Part shown: one piece after another, positions 1 to 6,834 of the stretch
Layout of the letters: each line of letters starts with the position of its first letter
How positions within the stretch are numbered: position 1 is the first letter of the stretch
Assembly (NCBI GenBank): GCA_018266965.1
Contig: JAFDZJ010000186.1
Coordinates: 1-16,091 of the forward strand
DNA: 16,091 nucleotides
Reading direction: 5' to 3'
From: Bacteroidota bacterium
GTDB lineage: Bacteria; Bacteroidota; Bacteroidia; Flavobacteriales; Weeksellaceae
The notes under the pieces: model-generated
Seen by the model: the letters and a program-made list of their open reading frames with translations, nothing else
Told to the model about the DNA's origin: nothing
The model's database searches: none
Program-made: the position numbers and the translations under genes

Positions 1-1
1 A

Positions 2-229
2 GAGCCACAAGGAAAATATTGGATTACCAGAATGCCAACTACCTTAACGATTTTGCAAGACAAATCTACAGGATTGCCAGTGGATAAACCATTACCAATT
101 TTCCCGGAAACAAATCCGGATAATTGTGAGAATCCTTTGGAGTTGGAAGTGGAAACGAGTTTTGAGCAGAGGGATGTGCAGCTAAGTCATTCAGATAAAA
201 CGGGAAAAAATCAACCGATTTATAAATAA
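2..229 (+). CDS. C-terminal end of an unidentified protein (partial, 5' end outside window)
   Basis: The reading frame is open from the first bases of the window to a TAA at 227-229, giving at least 75 residues. It starts EPQGKYWITR and ends NQPIYK. An ATG at 32 lies inside the frame, but the frame stays open to the window edge, so this is more likely the tail of a longer gene than a 65-residue protein. The tail is hydrophilic, rich in Pro, Glu, Asp and Asn, with no membrane segment and no motif I recognise. A strong terminator begins at the stop codon, which supports a real gene end here. The function is unknown. Confidence 0.6.
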   Translation, partial: EPQGKYWITRMPTTLTILQDKSTGLPVDKPLPIFPETNPDNCENPLELEVETSFEQRDVQLSHSDKTGKNQPIYK

Positions 230-268
230 AAAATCCAACCTAATTATTTACTAGGTTGGATTTTTTTT
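228..268. terminator. Bidirectional intrinsic terminator
   Basis: A 15-bp perfect stem pairs 228-242 with 252-266 around a 9-nt loop (243-251), core ATCCAACCTA/TAGGTTGGAT. Eight T follow on the + strand (261-268), and the A run at 228-233 gives a U tract on the minus strand. It would end both the left-hand + gene and the minus-strand operon whose last gene stops at 284. Confidence 0.9.
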
Positions 269-283
269 AAAATATGACCAAAA

Positions 284-1321
284 TTAGCTTCTAGGTTTTT
301 TGGATTGTAGATAGATGATATCGCCTTGTTTTGGTTCTTCGCCGTAATTCATTCTGTTTTTGGCGTATAATTTGTCTAATTTTATAGCAAATTTTTGTGC
401 AATAGCATACATGTCATCGCCATTTACAACTGTATAGGTTTCTACAACTGCATCAGAGTTTTTGGGTTCTAGAAATACAATAGCATTCTTTTTTACCTCT
501 TGGTTGGTTGTTTCATTCCACTTCATTATTTTTCCTTCGGAAATCCCAAATTTATTAGCAATAAATCGGATGGTAGTATCTTCTGGAGCAATTACAAACT
601 TCAATCCTCCATTTGGATGATTTTTCACAAGCATTTCGTTGAGAGCTGTTAGTTTGGATTTTACTTCTACAAATTGAGGTTTTTCCGCAACAGCAGTCAT
701 CGAAGAAGGAATATTTCTTACTTGTTTTTCCTTTTTTGTTTCCAATTTAGCCATGAAACTACTATCATTTTGTAGTTCGGGATACAATTTTAATATAGTT
801 AAAACTACCTCTTTGGAATTAGCATTGTCAAACTCGTACAATTTGTATTTTTCTATTTTGGACAATAGAATATAGGCGTATTTTGGATTGGTAGCGTATC
901 CTGCTTTTTTCAGTCCAAAAGCCCAAGCTCTATAGTCTTTTGGATCAAGGTTGAACAATCCTGCATAATGCTTTCTTTCCACCAAAAATTTGGAATGATC
1001 TTCATAAGATTCTTTTGGGTTGTCATATACTCGGAAACATTCGTTAGGTGCATCGTCGGTATGTTTCATGGATTTTCCAGTCCAAGTTTCCTTGCATTTT
1101 ATTCCAAAGTGATTATTGCCCAATTGTGCCAATCTACTTTGTCCACCGCCTGTTTCTAGCAAACCTTGTGCTAGGGTTATAGAAGCTGGTATATGATATT
1201 TTTCCATTTCTTCTACTGCCAATGAAGCAAAATTTTGGATGTATTGATCTTCGGTTTTCCAAGTTTGTGCTTGGTGTTTGGAGAGTATAAAAAAGCTTGT
1301 TATTGCTAAAAGTTTTTTCAT
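284..1321 (-). CDS. GH73 N-acetylglucosaminidase (FlgJ-like) with C-terminal LysM repeats
   Basis: This is a 345-residue protein with a short N-terminal export signal (residues 1-19, ending near AQT). The glucosaminidase domain spans about residues 25-165: AQGLLETGGGQS carries the expected catalytic Glu56, followed by NNHFGIKC (69-76) and the family's Tyr/Phe-rich segments (FRVYDNPKESYEDHS, YATNPKYAY). A low-complexity linker leads to two LysM-type repeats, about 241-285 (degenerate) and 294-338 (clearer, YTVVNGDDMYAIAQKF). Family role: cleavage of GlcNAc-MurNAc glycan strands in peptidoglycan, with LysM anchoring the enzyme to the wall, probably in the periplasm. It is the last gene of a minus-strand operon, four bases after the ACC deaminase-like gene, and ends at the terminator at 228-268. 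The pairing with a PLP enzyme does not suggest a shared pathway. Confidence 0.92.
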   Translation of the reverse strand: MKKLLAITSFFILSKHQAQTWKTEDQYIQNFASLAVEEMEKYHIPASITLAQGLLETGGGQSRLAQLGNNHFGIKCKETWTGKSMKHTDDAPNECFRVYDNPKESYEDHSKFLVERKHYAGLFNLDPKDYRAWAFGLKKAGYATNPKYAYILLSKIEKYKLYEFDNANSKEVVLTILKLYPELQNDSSFMAKLETKKEKQVRNIPSSMTAVAEKPQFVEVKSKLTALNEMLVKNHPNGGLKFVIAPEDTTIRFIANKFGISEGKIMKWNETTNQEVKKNAIVFLEPKNSDAVVETYTVVNGDDMYAIAQKFAIKLDKLYAKNRMNYGEEPKQGDIIYLQSKKPRS

Positions 1322-1325
1322 TTTT

Positions 1326-2261
1326 TTAAAAATTTATTGTCAATTTGTTTTGTTTTTTCAACATTTCATTTGCTCCTTTTATCCCTTGTAATCCTCCCGT
1401 ATGAAAGGCTAGGATTTTGGAGTTTTTAGGAAAATATCCTGTTGCAATCAATTCAAATATTTTTTTCATCATTTTCCCTGTGTATATTGGGTCCAATGGT
1501 ATCTTGTATTTGGTATAAAAATCATTTATAAAACGAACCAAATCTTCATTTATTATACCATATCTCCCCAAATGTGCATCTATTAATTCAAAATCATTAT
1601 TGCCAGAAAGCTGTATAATATTTTCTTTCAAAAAAGGGTCTTCAACAGCCTTGAAGCCTATGACTTTTTGATTTTTTTCTGCATATTTTCTTATTCCCGC
1701 AATTGTTCCACCGGTACCAACTGCGGTACAAAGGTAATCAAAATTTTTTGTTTCGTCATTCAACATATATTGTATGCCTTTCACTGCCAAAGAGTTGGTA
1801 CCTCCTTCAGGGATTATCAGAGCGTTTTGAAACTCGTTTTCTAGTTGATTGGATATTTTTTCTTTGTCTTTGTAAGCGTTTCTGGTTACAAATCTCAATT
1901 CCATTCCTTTATTTTTTGCCCAAACTAAGGTGGGATTTTCGTGCCATTTGTCTTTTAATTCTTCGCCTCGTATGATTCCAATGGTGGGGATTTTTTCCTC
2001 ATAACCCAATGAAGCAGTTGCTGCAATGTGATTGGAATATGCGCCTCCAAAAGTGATGAGTAATGGATTTTCCTTGTGCAAAGACTGATAATGTTTTATG
2101 TTGTAAAATAGTTTCCAATATTTGTTTCCTGAAATAGTTGGGTGTACCAAATCTTCTCTTTTTATGAAAAGTTTTATTCCTTCTTGCAAAGGAATTTCTA
2201 CAATCGGTATGTTTGGTATTGATAGAGTCATGGGTGTCGATAAATTCTCTTGGTTAAACAT
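1326..2261 (-). CDS. PLP-dependent ACC deaminase / D-cysteine desulfhydrase family enzyme
   Basis: This is a 311-residue fold-type II PLP enzyme. Visible motifs are SGNKYWKL with the PLP-binding Lys47, TFGGAYSNHIAATA (70-83) for cofactor and carboxylate binding, PEGGTNSLA (151-159), and the phosphate-binding Gly-rich loop VGTGGTIAG (181-189). Family members deaminate 1-aminocyclopropane-1-carboxylate or desulfurate D-cysteine (to pyruvate, ammonia and sulfide). The substrate cannot be fixed from sequence; D-cysteine or another D-amino acid is more likely than ACC in a bacterium of this kind. The ATG at 2259-2261 lies inside the end of the upstream gene (8-bp overlap), suggesting translational coupling. 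An in-frame ATG at residue 11 (MTLSIPNIP) is an alternative start and would remove only a non-conserved leader. The enzyme is slightly shorter than the usual 325-340 residues, as often in Bacteroidota. Confidence 0.88.
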   Translation of the reverse strand: MFNQENLSTPMTLSIPNIPIVEIPLQEGIKLFIKREDLVHPTISGNKYWKLFYNIKHYQSLHKENPLLITFGGAYSNHIAATASLGYEEKIPTIGIIRGEELKDKWHENPTLVWAKNKGMELRFVTRNAYKDKEKISNQLENEFQNALIIPEGGTNSLAVKGIQYMLNDETKNFDYLCTAVGTGGTIAGIRKYAEKNQKVIGFKAVEDPFLKENIIQLSGNNDFELIDAHLGRYGIINEDLVRFINDFYTKYKIPLDPIYTGKMMKKIFELIATGYFPKNSKILAFHTGGLQGIKGANEMLKKQNKLTINF

Positions 2262-2580
2262 ATTTCCAAAAACTCCATAGCTTTTTGTTTTTCAAGTAAT
2301 CCAAATCGCTTTCGTGTTGATAAGCTTCTCTCTCAAAAGAAATTCTCTTGTATGCCAAGTATCTGTTTTTCAGTCGAAACCACCAATAGTAATACTCAAT
2401 CACATACCAAAAGTAGAAAAAAACAATCAACAGTTCCATTTGTTGTCTTAGGTGTATTTTCTCGTGATTGACCATTGTTTTGTCCTTCAAATATTCTTTT
2501 TTCTTTAAAAGAATAATTGGAAATAAGGCAATACCATTAATTTTTGTATTTTTGAGTAACTTTTGGCACACTATTATCAT
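2254..2580 (-). CDS. Small membrane protein with HExxH zinc-peptidase-like motif
   Basis: This is a 108-residue protein and the first gene of the minus-strand operon. Residues 39-43 read HEKIH, an exact HExxH, followed directly by one hydrophobic membrane segment (about 49-66, LLIVFFYFWYVIEYYYWW) and then FEREAY (82-87), with Glu83 or Glu85 in the place of a possible third zinc ligand. The order HExxH, membrane helix, E-x-E-A is that of a reduced M48/M56-type gluzincin core. From memory, similar proteins of about 110 residues with NHExIHxxQ and FEREAY are widespread in Bacteroidota but uncharacterised. Proteolytic activity is an inference; the protein may only bind metal. The gene overlaps the next gene by 8 bp. 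A TAnnTTTG promoter box lies only 4 bases before the ATG, which hints at leaderless translation or a later start. Confidence 0.8.
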   Translation of the reverse strand: MIIVCQKLLKNTKINGIALFPIILLKKKEYLKDKTMVNHEKIHLRQQMELLIVFFYFWYVIEYYYWWFRLKNRYLAYKRISFEREAYQHESDLDYLKNKKLWSFWKYV

Positions 2581-2584
2581 AGTA

Positions 2585-2592
2585 CAAAATTA
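2585..2592 (-). promoter_or_regulatory. Possible -7 box (TAATTTTG) for the minus-strand operon
   Basis: TAATTTTG on the minus strand matches the Bacteroidota TAnnTTTG box exactly. It ends only 4 bases before the ATG at 2580, and no TTG sits at normal distance upstream. It could drive a leaderless transcript, or be a chance match in AT-rich DNA. Confidence 0.3.
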
Positions 2593-2618
2593 ATAAAGTT
2601 TTCTTGAACTTTTAACTT

Positions 2619-2807
2619 ATGGCAAAAATAGACATCATAGAAAAAGAGGATTTTTATTACAACGAACAGGGATACAAAGTATTTACTGAAAAGTATCATC
2701 TGAAAAGAGGGTACTGTTGCAAAAGTGGATGCAAACATTGTCCTTATGGTTATGATAAAAAAACAGACTCTTTTAAAAAAAATAATAGAGAACCCTTAAA
2801 AAAATAG
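2619..2807 (+). CDS. DUF5522 family small cysteine-rich protein
   Basis: This 62-residue protein contains EDFYYNEQGYKVFTEKYHLKRGYCCKSGCKHCPYGY. The cluster CC-x3-C-x2-C (Cys33, Cys34, Cys38, Cys41) plus His40 is the hallmark of DUF5522 and could bind zinc or another metal. The family is short, cytoplasmic and of unknown function. It starts a two-gene unit with the DUF4136 lipoprotein, whose ATG is 3 bases after this stop. The start is firm: the homologous part begins within the first ten residues. The spacer to the divergent HExxH gene is only 38 bp, so the two units must share or abut their promoters. I see no clean + strand -7 box there. Confidence 0.88.
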   Translation: MAKIDIIEKEDFYYNEQGYKVFTEKYHLKRGYCCKSGCKHCPYGYDKKTDSFKKNNREPLKK

Positions 2808-2810
2808 ACA

Positions 2811-3341
2811 ATGAAAAAATATCTTATCATGCTTTTAGCATCAGTAACATTAGGATTGGTATCTTGTGCACCTTTCAATGTAAAAACAGATTATGCAGAT
2901 ACTGCTAATTTTTCTCAATACAAATCTTACAAATTAAGAATAAATGATTTGCAATTGAACGATATTGACAAAGATAGAGTGTTGAATGAACTTTCCAAAC
3001 AATTGCAATCCAAAGGTTTGGTTGTTTCTGACACGCCAGATTTAATTGTGAATGTAAAAGCCAATCACAAACAAGTAAAAGATGTAAATGTCAATGGTGG
3101 ATTTGGTATGCGTGGTTGGGGTGGACCTTTTGGTTGGGGAGTTGGTATGAACCGTACTTGGACTAATACCTACAACGAGGGAGCGTTGATAATAGATTTG
3201 GTTGATGCTCAAAATCAAAAATTAATTTGGCAAGGTGTAGGAAGTGGTATTTCTGTTGATTCTCCAAAATCCAAACAAAGACAAATACCAGAGATAGTAG
3301 CTGAAATTATGAAAAACTATCCTCCACAAAAAGGAAAATAA
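2811..3341 (+). CDS. DUF4136 domain lipoprotein
   Basis: This 176-residue protein has a lipoprotein signal peptide, MKKYLIMLLASVTLGLVSC, with a lipobox LVSC and acylated Cys19. The mature part matches the DUF4136 pattern: a start FNVKTDYADTANFSQYKSYK, a helix pair around LNDIDKDRVLNELSKQLQSKGL, PDLIVNVKA, a Gly/Trp-rich turn (GGFGMRGWGGPFGWGVGM), then EGALIIDLVDAQNQKLIWQGVGSG, a segment typical of the domain. Residues after Cys19 (APFN) carry no acidic export signal, so it may stay facing the periplasm. The function of the family is unknown. It is the second gene of the unit with DUF5522 and is followed by a terminator at 3464-3494. Confidence 0.92.
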   Translation: MKKYLIMLLASVTLGLVSCAPFNVKTDYADTANFSQYKSYKLRINDLQLNDIDKDRVLNELSKQLQSKGLVVSDTPDLIVNVKANHKQVKDVNVNGGFGMRGWGGPFGWGVGMNRTWTNTYNEGALIIDLVDAQNQKLIWQGVGSGISVDSPKSKQRQIPEIVAEIMKNYPPQKGK

Positions 3342-3463
3342 TACCGTTTGGATATTCGTAATAGTTAAATTTAATTATTTTAAATAACTATCACATAGGT
3401 TTGTATCAATAAATTTAGGCTAATAAATAAATGGCTTTGATATAATTTTTCTGAATAATTATC

Positions 3464-3494
3464 AACCGTTGGATTTTTTATCTAACGGTTTTTT
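3464..3494 (+). terminator. Intrinsic terminator after the DUF4136 gene
   Basis: A 10-bp stem pairs AACCGTTGGA (3464-3473) with TCTAACGGTT (3481-3490), with one G-T wobble and a 7-nt loop. The T run continues to 3494. It lies about 120 bases after the DUF4136 stop and right at the 3' end of the convergent small membrane gene. The 120 bases before it (3342-3463) are AT-rich with only a weak 7-bp dyad (3361-3367/3385-3391). Confidence 0.75.
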
Positions 3495-3645
3495 AATTTC
3501 CAATGCAACCCTTCAAACTCTCCGCTCCATAATAAAAAACGACAAGCCAAACCAATCCTTTCAGTGTGAAAAATGCAACGCCAATCCAACCAACTCTTTG
3601 AAGCCATTTTTTTAATTTAGAAGAATTTTCTTGGTCTATTTCCAT
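3493..3645 (-). CDS. 50-residue single-helix membrane protein, function unknown
   Basis: The protein begins MEIDQENSSKLKKWLQRVGWIG and has one hydrophobic helix (about residues 17-40, RVGWIGVAFFTLKGLVWLVVFYYG) after a basic amphipathic stretch. The frame is open to an ATG at 3711 (72 residues), but an exact TACCTTTG promoter box lies at 3672-3679, inside that extension and 26 bases before the ATG at 3645. The shorter start is therefore preferred. The pattern KKWLxRxGWIGxxFFxxKGLxW looks like a conserved small protein of the Flavobacteriia that I recall being misannotated as alanyl-tRNA synthetase; no synthetase motif is present. Confidence 0.65.
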   Translation of the reverse strand: MEIDQENSSKLKKWLQRVGWIGVAFFTLKGLVWLVVFYYGAESLKGCIGN

Positions 3646-3671
3646 AAGAAAAAGTAAGTTTTTTGAATTTT

Positions 3672-3679
3672 CAAAGGTA
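3672..3679 (-). promoter_or_regulatory. -7 box TACCTTTG for the 50-residue membrane protein
   Basis: This is an exact TAnnTTTG match on the minus strand, 26 bases upstream of the ATG at 3645. The nearest upstream TTTG lies 25 bases away, slightly long for a -33 element. It decides the start codon of the downstream gene. Confidence 0.55.
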
Positions 3680-3737
3680 ATCATTTTATGATGAATATCC
3701 CTTACAAACATTTGTCAAAGCCCAAAGTGTTTTCATT

Positions 3738-3767
3738 TTGCTATTATATGAATAATTTCTATCTTTA
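3738..3767 (+). promoter_or_regulatory. Promoter of the lysine degradation operon (TTG-N19-TATCTTTA)
   Basis: TTG at 3738-3740 is followed after exactly 19 bases by TATCTTTA (3760-3767), one base off TAnnTTTG. The ATG is 23 bases further on, so the 5' leader would be under 20 nt and leaves no room for a lysine riboswitch. Confidence 0.55.
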
Positions 3768-3790
3768 TGCACTTATGAATTAAACAAAAA

Positions 3791-5341
3791 ATGACAAATA
3801 CAACACAAGATTTCGGCATCGAAAAAGCATTACAGAATTTAGGAATTTCCAAACAAAATTTAGGAGTTTCTGTAGGTAAAAATTATTTTGCTAATGGAGA
3901 AATTATTGAGTCCTACTCACCAACAGATGGACAATTAATTGCTACTATCCAATGTGGCTCTGTTGAAGATTATAAGGCTATTATAGAAAAAGCAAAAAAA
4001 GCATTTCAAGAATTTCGTACAATTCCTGCTCCTAAAAGAGGAGAGTTGGTAAGACAATTTGGACAAAAATTAAGAGAATATAAAGAGGATTTAGGAAAAT
4101 TAGTTTCCTATGAAATGGGAAAATCCTTGCAGGAAGGTTATGGAGAAGTGCAGGAAATGATAGATATTTGTGATTTTGCAGTTGGACTTTCTAGGCAATT
4201 GCACGGTTATACTATGCACTCCGAAAGACCTGGACACCGTATGTACGAGCAATACCACCCACTAGGAATAGTTGGGGTAATTTCTGCTTTTAATTTTCCA
4301 GTGGCAGTTTGGTCGTGGAATACTGCTTTGGCTTGGATATGCGGTAATGTTACCGTTTGGAAACCATCGGAAAAAGTTGGTTTGTGTGCAATCGCTTGTC
4401 AAAATATCATCAACCAAGTCTTACAAGAAAATAATATGCCAGAAGGTATTTCTTCTATGATTGTAGGAAATCATACAATTGGAGAAATATTAGTGGAAGA
4501 TAAAAATGTACCTTTGGTTTCTTTTACAGGTTCCACAAGAGTTGGAAGAATGGTTTCCGCAAAAGTAGCTGAAAGATTTGGAAAATCTATTTTGGAATTG
4601 GGAGGGAATAATGCTATTATCATTACCGAAAATGCAGATTTGGATATGTCTATCATAGGTGCGGTTTTTGGTGCTGTTGGTACTGCTGGACAAAGATGCA
4701 CCACTACAAGAAGGTTAATTATCCACGAATCTGTATATGAAGAAGTGAAAAATAGATTGGTAAAAGCTTATGGACAAATTAAAATTGGAAATCCATTGGA
4801 CGAAAACAATCATGTAGGTCCATTAATTGACCAATTGGCTGTAAATCAATATTTGGACTCCATAGAAAAATGCAAATCCGAAGGTGGTAAATTCATAGTA
4901 GAAGGAGGTGTGTTGGAAGGAAAAGAATACTCGTCCGGGTGTTATGTGAAACCTTGTATTGCAGAAGTAGAAAACCATTTCGAGGTAGTACAACACGAAA
5001 CATTTGCTCCTATACTTTATCTTATAAAATATACCACATTGGATCAAGCGATAGAATTGCAAAATGCAGTTCCACAAGGATTGAGTTCTGCTATTATGAC
5101 CAGCAATTTGCTACAAGCGGAACAATTTCTTTCTCATGCAGGTTCCGACTGCGGAATTGCCAATGTGAATATCGGAACTTCCGGAGCTGAAATTGGAGGT
5201 GCGTTTGGAGGCGAAAAAGAAACTGGCGGAGGGAGAGAGTCTGGCTCGGATGTTTGGAAATATTATATGAGAAGACAAACTAATACCATCAACTATACTA
5301 CCAAATTGCCTTTGGCACAAGGAATAAAATTTGACTTATAA
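3791..5341 (+). CDS. ALDH7-family 2-aminoadipate 6-semialdehyde dehydrogenase
   Basis: This is a 516-residue NAD(P)+-dependent aldehyde dehydrogenase of the ALDH7 (antiquitin) type. The catalytic set is complete: Asn168 (SAFNFP), Lys191 (VWKPSEK, cofactor binding), FTGSTRVG (245-252), Glu269 in LELGGNNAII, and nucleophile Cys303 in GTAGQRCTTTRRL. The C-terminal GGEKETGGGRESGSDVWKYYMRRQTNTINY is characteristic of family 7. Expected reaction: 2-aminoadipate 6-semialdehyde (or its cyclic form, piperideine-6-carboxylate) to 2-aminoadipate. The gene for lysine 6-aminotransferase, which makes that substrate, starts 19 bases after the stop, which strongly supports this substrate over betaine aldehyde or others. 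The product is cytoplasmic and of normal family length. Confidence 0.93.
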   Translation: MTNTTQDFGIEKALQNLGISKQNLGVSVGKNYFANGEIIESYSPTDGQLIATIQCGSVEDYKAIIEKAKKAFQEFRTIPAPKRGELVRQFGQKLREYKEDLGKLVSYEMGKSLQEGYGEVQEMIDICDFAVGLSRQLHGYTMHSERPGHRMYEQYHPLGIVGVISAFNFPVAVWSWNTALAWICGNVTVWKPSEKVGLCAIACQNIINQVLQENNMPEGISSMIVGNHTIGEILVEDKNVPLVSFTGSTRVGRMVSAKVAERFGKSILELGGNNAIIITENADLDMSIIGAVFGAVGTAGQRCTTTRRLIIHESVYEEVKNRLVKAYGQIKIGNPLDENNHVGPLIDQLAVNQYLDSIEKCKSEGGKFIVEGGVLEGKEYSSGCYVKPCIAEVENHFEVVQHETFAPILYLIKYTTLDQAIELQNAVPQGLSSAIMTSNLLQAEQFLSHAGSDCGIANVNIGTSGAEIGGAFGGEKETGGGRESGSDVWKYYMRRQTNTINYTTKLPLAQGIKFDL

Positions 5342-5360
5342 TAATAAAAAAAATAATAAT

Positions 5361-6698
5361 ATGAATAATGCAATTGCAGAACAACCCATAGCATCTAATG
5401 ATGTTAAAAAAATATTATCCAGACATTTGTTAGCAGATGGTTTTGATTTTGTCATGGATTTGGAAAAATCTCACGGATCGTGGATACATGACAAAATATC
5501 GGGTAAAGAATATCTTGATATGTTTTCTATGTTTGCCTCAACTGCAATCGGTTACAATCACCCTTTTGTAGTGGCAAAAACAGAATGGTTAGGCAAAATG
5601 GCTATTAATAAGCCAACACTTGCTGATGTATATTCCGATGAGTATGCTCATTTTATGGAAGTTTTTGAGAGAGTTGCAATTCCTAAAGAGTTGCAATATG
5701 CTTTCTTCATTGCTGGTGGTACCTTGGCTGTTGAAAATGCGATGAAAGCATGTTTCGATTGGAAAACTAGAAAAAACTTTGCCAAAGGATTACACCATGA
5801 AGGGGATATTTGTATCCATTTCAAACAAGCTTTTCATGGACGAAGTGGTTATACTCTTAGTCTTACCAATACTTCGGATCCTAGAAAATATCAATATTTT
5901 CCAAAATTTGACTGGCCAAGAATTATTAACCCAAAACTTCATTTCCCGATTACCGAACAAAATTTAGAGGAAACAATGAAGCAGGAAAGATTAGCTCTAT
6001 TACATATAGAAGAAGCTATTGTTACCCATCCGGATAGGGTTGCCTGCATCATTATAGAACCTATACAAGCAGAGGGTGGAGACAATCATTTCCGTGATGA
6101 ATTTTTTGTTGAACTCAGAAAATTATGTGATGATAATGAAGTATTATTAATTTTTGATGAAGTACAAACCGGAATCGGAATGACAGGTAAAATGTGGGGA
6201 TTCCAACATTTTTCGGTAATCCCAGATGTAATTTCTTTTGGTAAAAAAACACAGGTTTGTGGAATACTTGCCAATAAAGAAAAATTTGACGAAGTAGAAA
6301 AAAATGTGTTTGTGGAAAGCTCTAGGATTAATTCTACCTTTGGAGGAGATTTTATCGATTTTTGTAGATTTCAATTGATTTTGGAAGTTATAGAAAAAGA
6401 AAATCTTGTCGAAAATTCAGCGGTATTAGGAAAATATTTATTAGAAAAATTGGAAAATCTTTGTGAAAAATATCCTACCGTTCTGTCTTCGGCAAGAGGT
6501 AGAGGATTGATGTGTGCTGTTGATTTGCCTTCTGGAGAAATGAGGGATAAATTGAGAGATTTACTTTACCAAGATGGACTTATCATCCTTAGTTGTGGTG
6601 ATCAATCTATCCGTTTCCGTCCTCACCTGAATGTGAAAAAAGAAGAGTTGGATTTGGCATTAGAAAAAATTGAAACTTCTATTGCAAAACTAAATTAA
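5361..6698 (+). CDS. lat: L-lysine 6-aminotransferase
   Basis: This is a 445-residue fold-type I PLP aminotransferase of class III. In numbering from the ATG at 5361, it shows FIAGGTLAVENAMK (116-129), the Asp of IFDEVQTG (Asp266) that pairs with the PLP ring nitrogen, and SFGKKTQVCG with the Schiff-base Lys295. FGKKTQVCG is the distinctive stretch of the lysine 6-aminotransferase group (compare Mycobacterium Rv3290c) as against ornithine or GABA aminotransferases. Reaction: L-lysine + 2-oxoglutarate to 2-aminoadipate 6-semialdehyde + glutamate. The frame is also open to a TTG at 5331 that would overlap the dehydrogenase by 11 bp; the ATG preceded by an A-rich leader is more credible. It is the second gene of the lysine operon and ends at a strong terminator (6720-6754). 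Confidence 0.94.
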   Translation: MNNAIAEQPIASNDVKKILSRHLLADGFDFVMDLEKSHGSWIHDKISGKEYLDMFSMFASTAIGYNHPFVVAKTEWLGKMAINKPTLADVYSDEYAHFMEVFERVAIPKELQYAFFIAGGTLAVENAMKACFDWKTRKNFAKGLHHEGDICIHFKQAFHGRSGYTLSLTNTSDPRKYQYFPKFDWPRIINPKLHFPITEQNLEETMKQERLALLHIEEAIVTHPDRVACIIIEPIQAEGGDNHFRDEFFVELRKLCDDNEVLLIFDEVQTGIGMTGKMWGFQHFSVIPDVISFGKKTQVCGILANKEKFDEVEKNVFVESSRINSTFGGDFIDFCRFQLILEVIEKENLVENSAVLGKYLLEKLENLCEKYPTVLSSARGRGLMCAVDLPSGEMRDKLRDLLYQDGLIILSCGDQSIRFRPHLNVKKEELDLALEKIETSIAKLN

Positions 6699-6719
6699 TT
6701 GTCAATAAATATAGTATAG

Positions 6720-6754
6720 AAAGTATCGAGAATTATTCTTGATACTTTTTTTTT
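6720..6754 (+). terminator. Intrinsic terminator of the lysine operon
   Basis: A 12-bp stem pairs AAAGTATCGAGA (6720-6731) with TCTTGATACTTT (6737-6748), with one wobble and a 5-nt loop, followed by an unbroken T tract to 6754. Confidence 0.9.
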
Positions 6755-6783
6755 GAAAATAGATGCAATGTATTTGAAAAACA

Positions 6784-6812
6784 AAGACGCTCATTAAAAA
6801 AATGAGCGTCTT
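6784..6812 (-). terminator. Intrinsic terminator of the BON/SH3 operon
   Basis: A 12-bp perfect stem AAGACGCTCATT/AATGAGCGTCTT pairs 6784-6795 with 6801-6812 around a 5-nt loop. On the minus strand it is followed by TTTGTTTTT (about 6775-6783). It lies 22 bases after the stop of the SH3-domain gene and faces the terminator at 6720-6754, so the convergent units have separate terminators. Confidence 0.8.
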
Positions 6813-6834
6813 ATATTTTTATAGGAAAAAGTAA

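Noticed and set aside
32..229. Independent 65-residue gene starting at ATG 32
   Set aside because: The frame is open to the window edge with continuing protein-like sequence upstream, so it is better read as the end of a longer gene.
3361..3391. AT-rich dyad ATAGTTA ... TAACTAT after the DUF4136 gene
   Set aside because: It has seven-bp arms of nearly all A/T with a long loop, expected by chance in this composition; the real terminator is at 3464-3494.
3646..3711. 72-residue version of the small membrane protein
   Set aside because: An exact -7 promoter box lies inside the extension, downstream of the ATG at 3711.
3768..3790. Lysine riboswitch before the lysine operon
   Set aside because: The promoter box ends 23 bases before the ATG, so the leader is far too short.
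5331..5361. Longer lysine aminotransferase starting at TTG 5331
   Set aside because: It needs a TTG start inside the dehydrogenase gene and adds ten Asn/Lys residues of no family character; ATG 5361 has an A-rich leader typical of the window.
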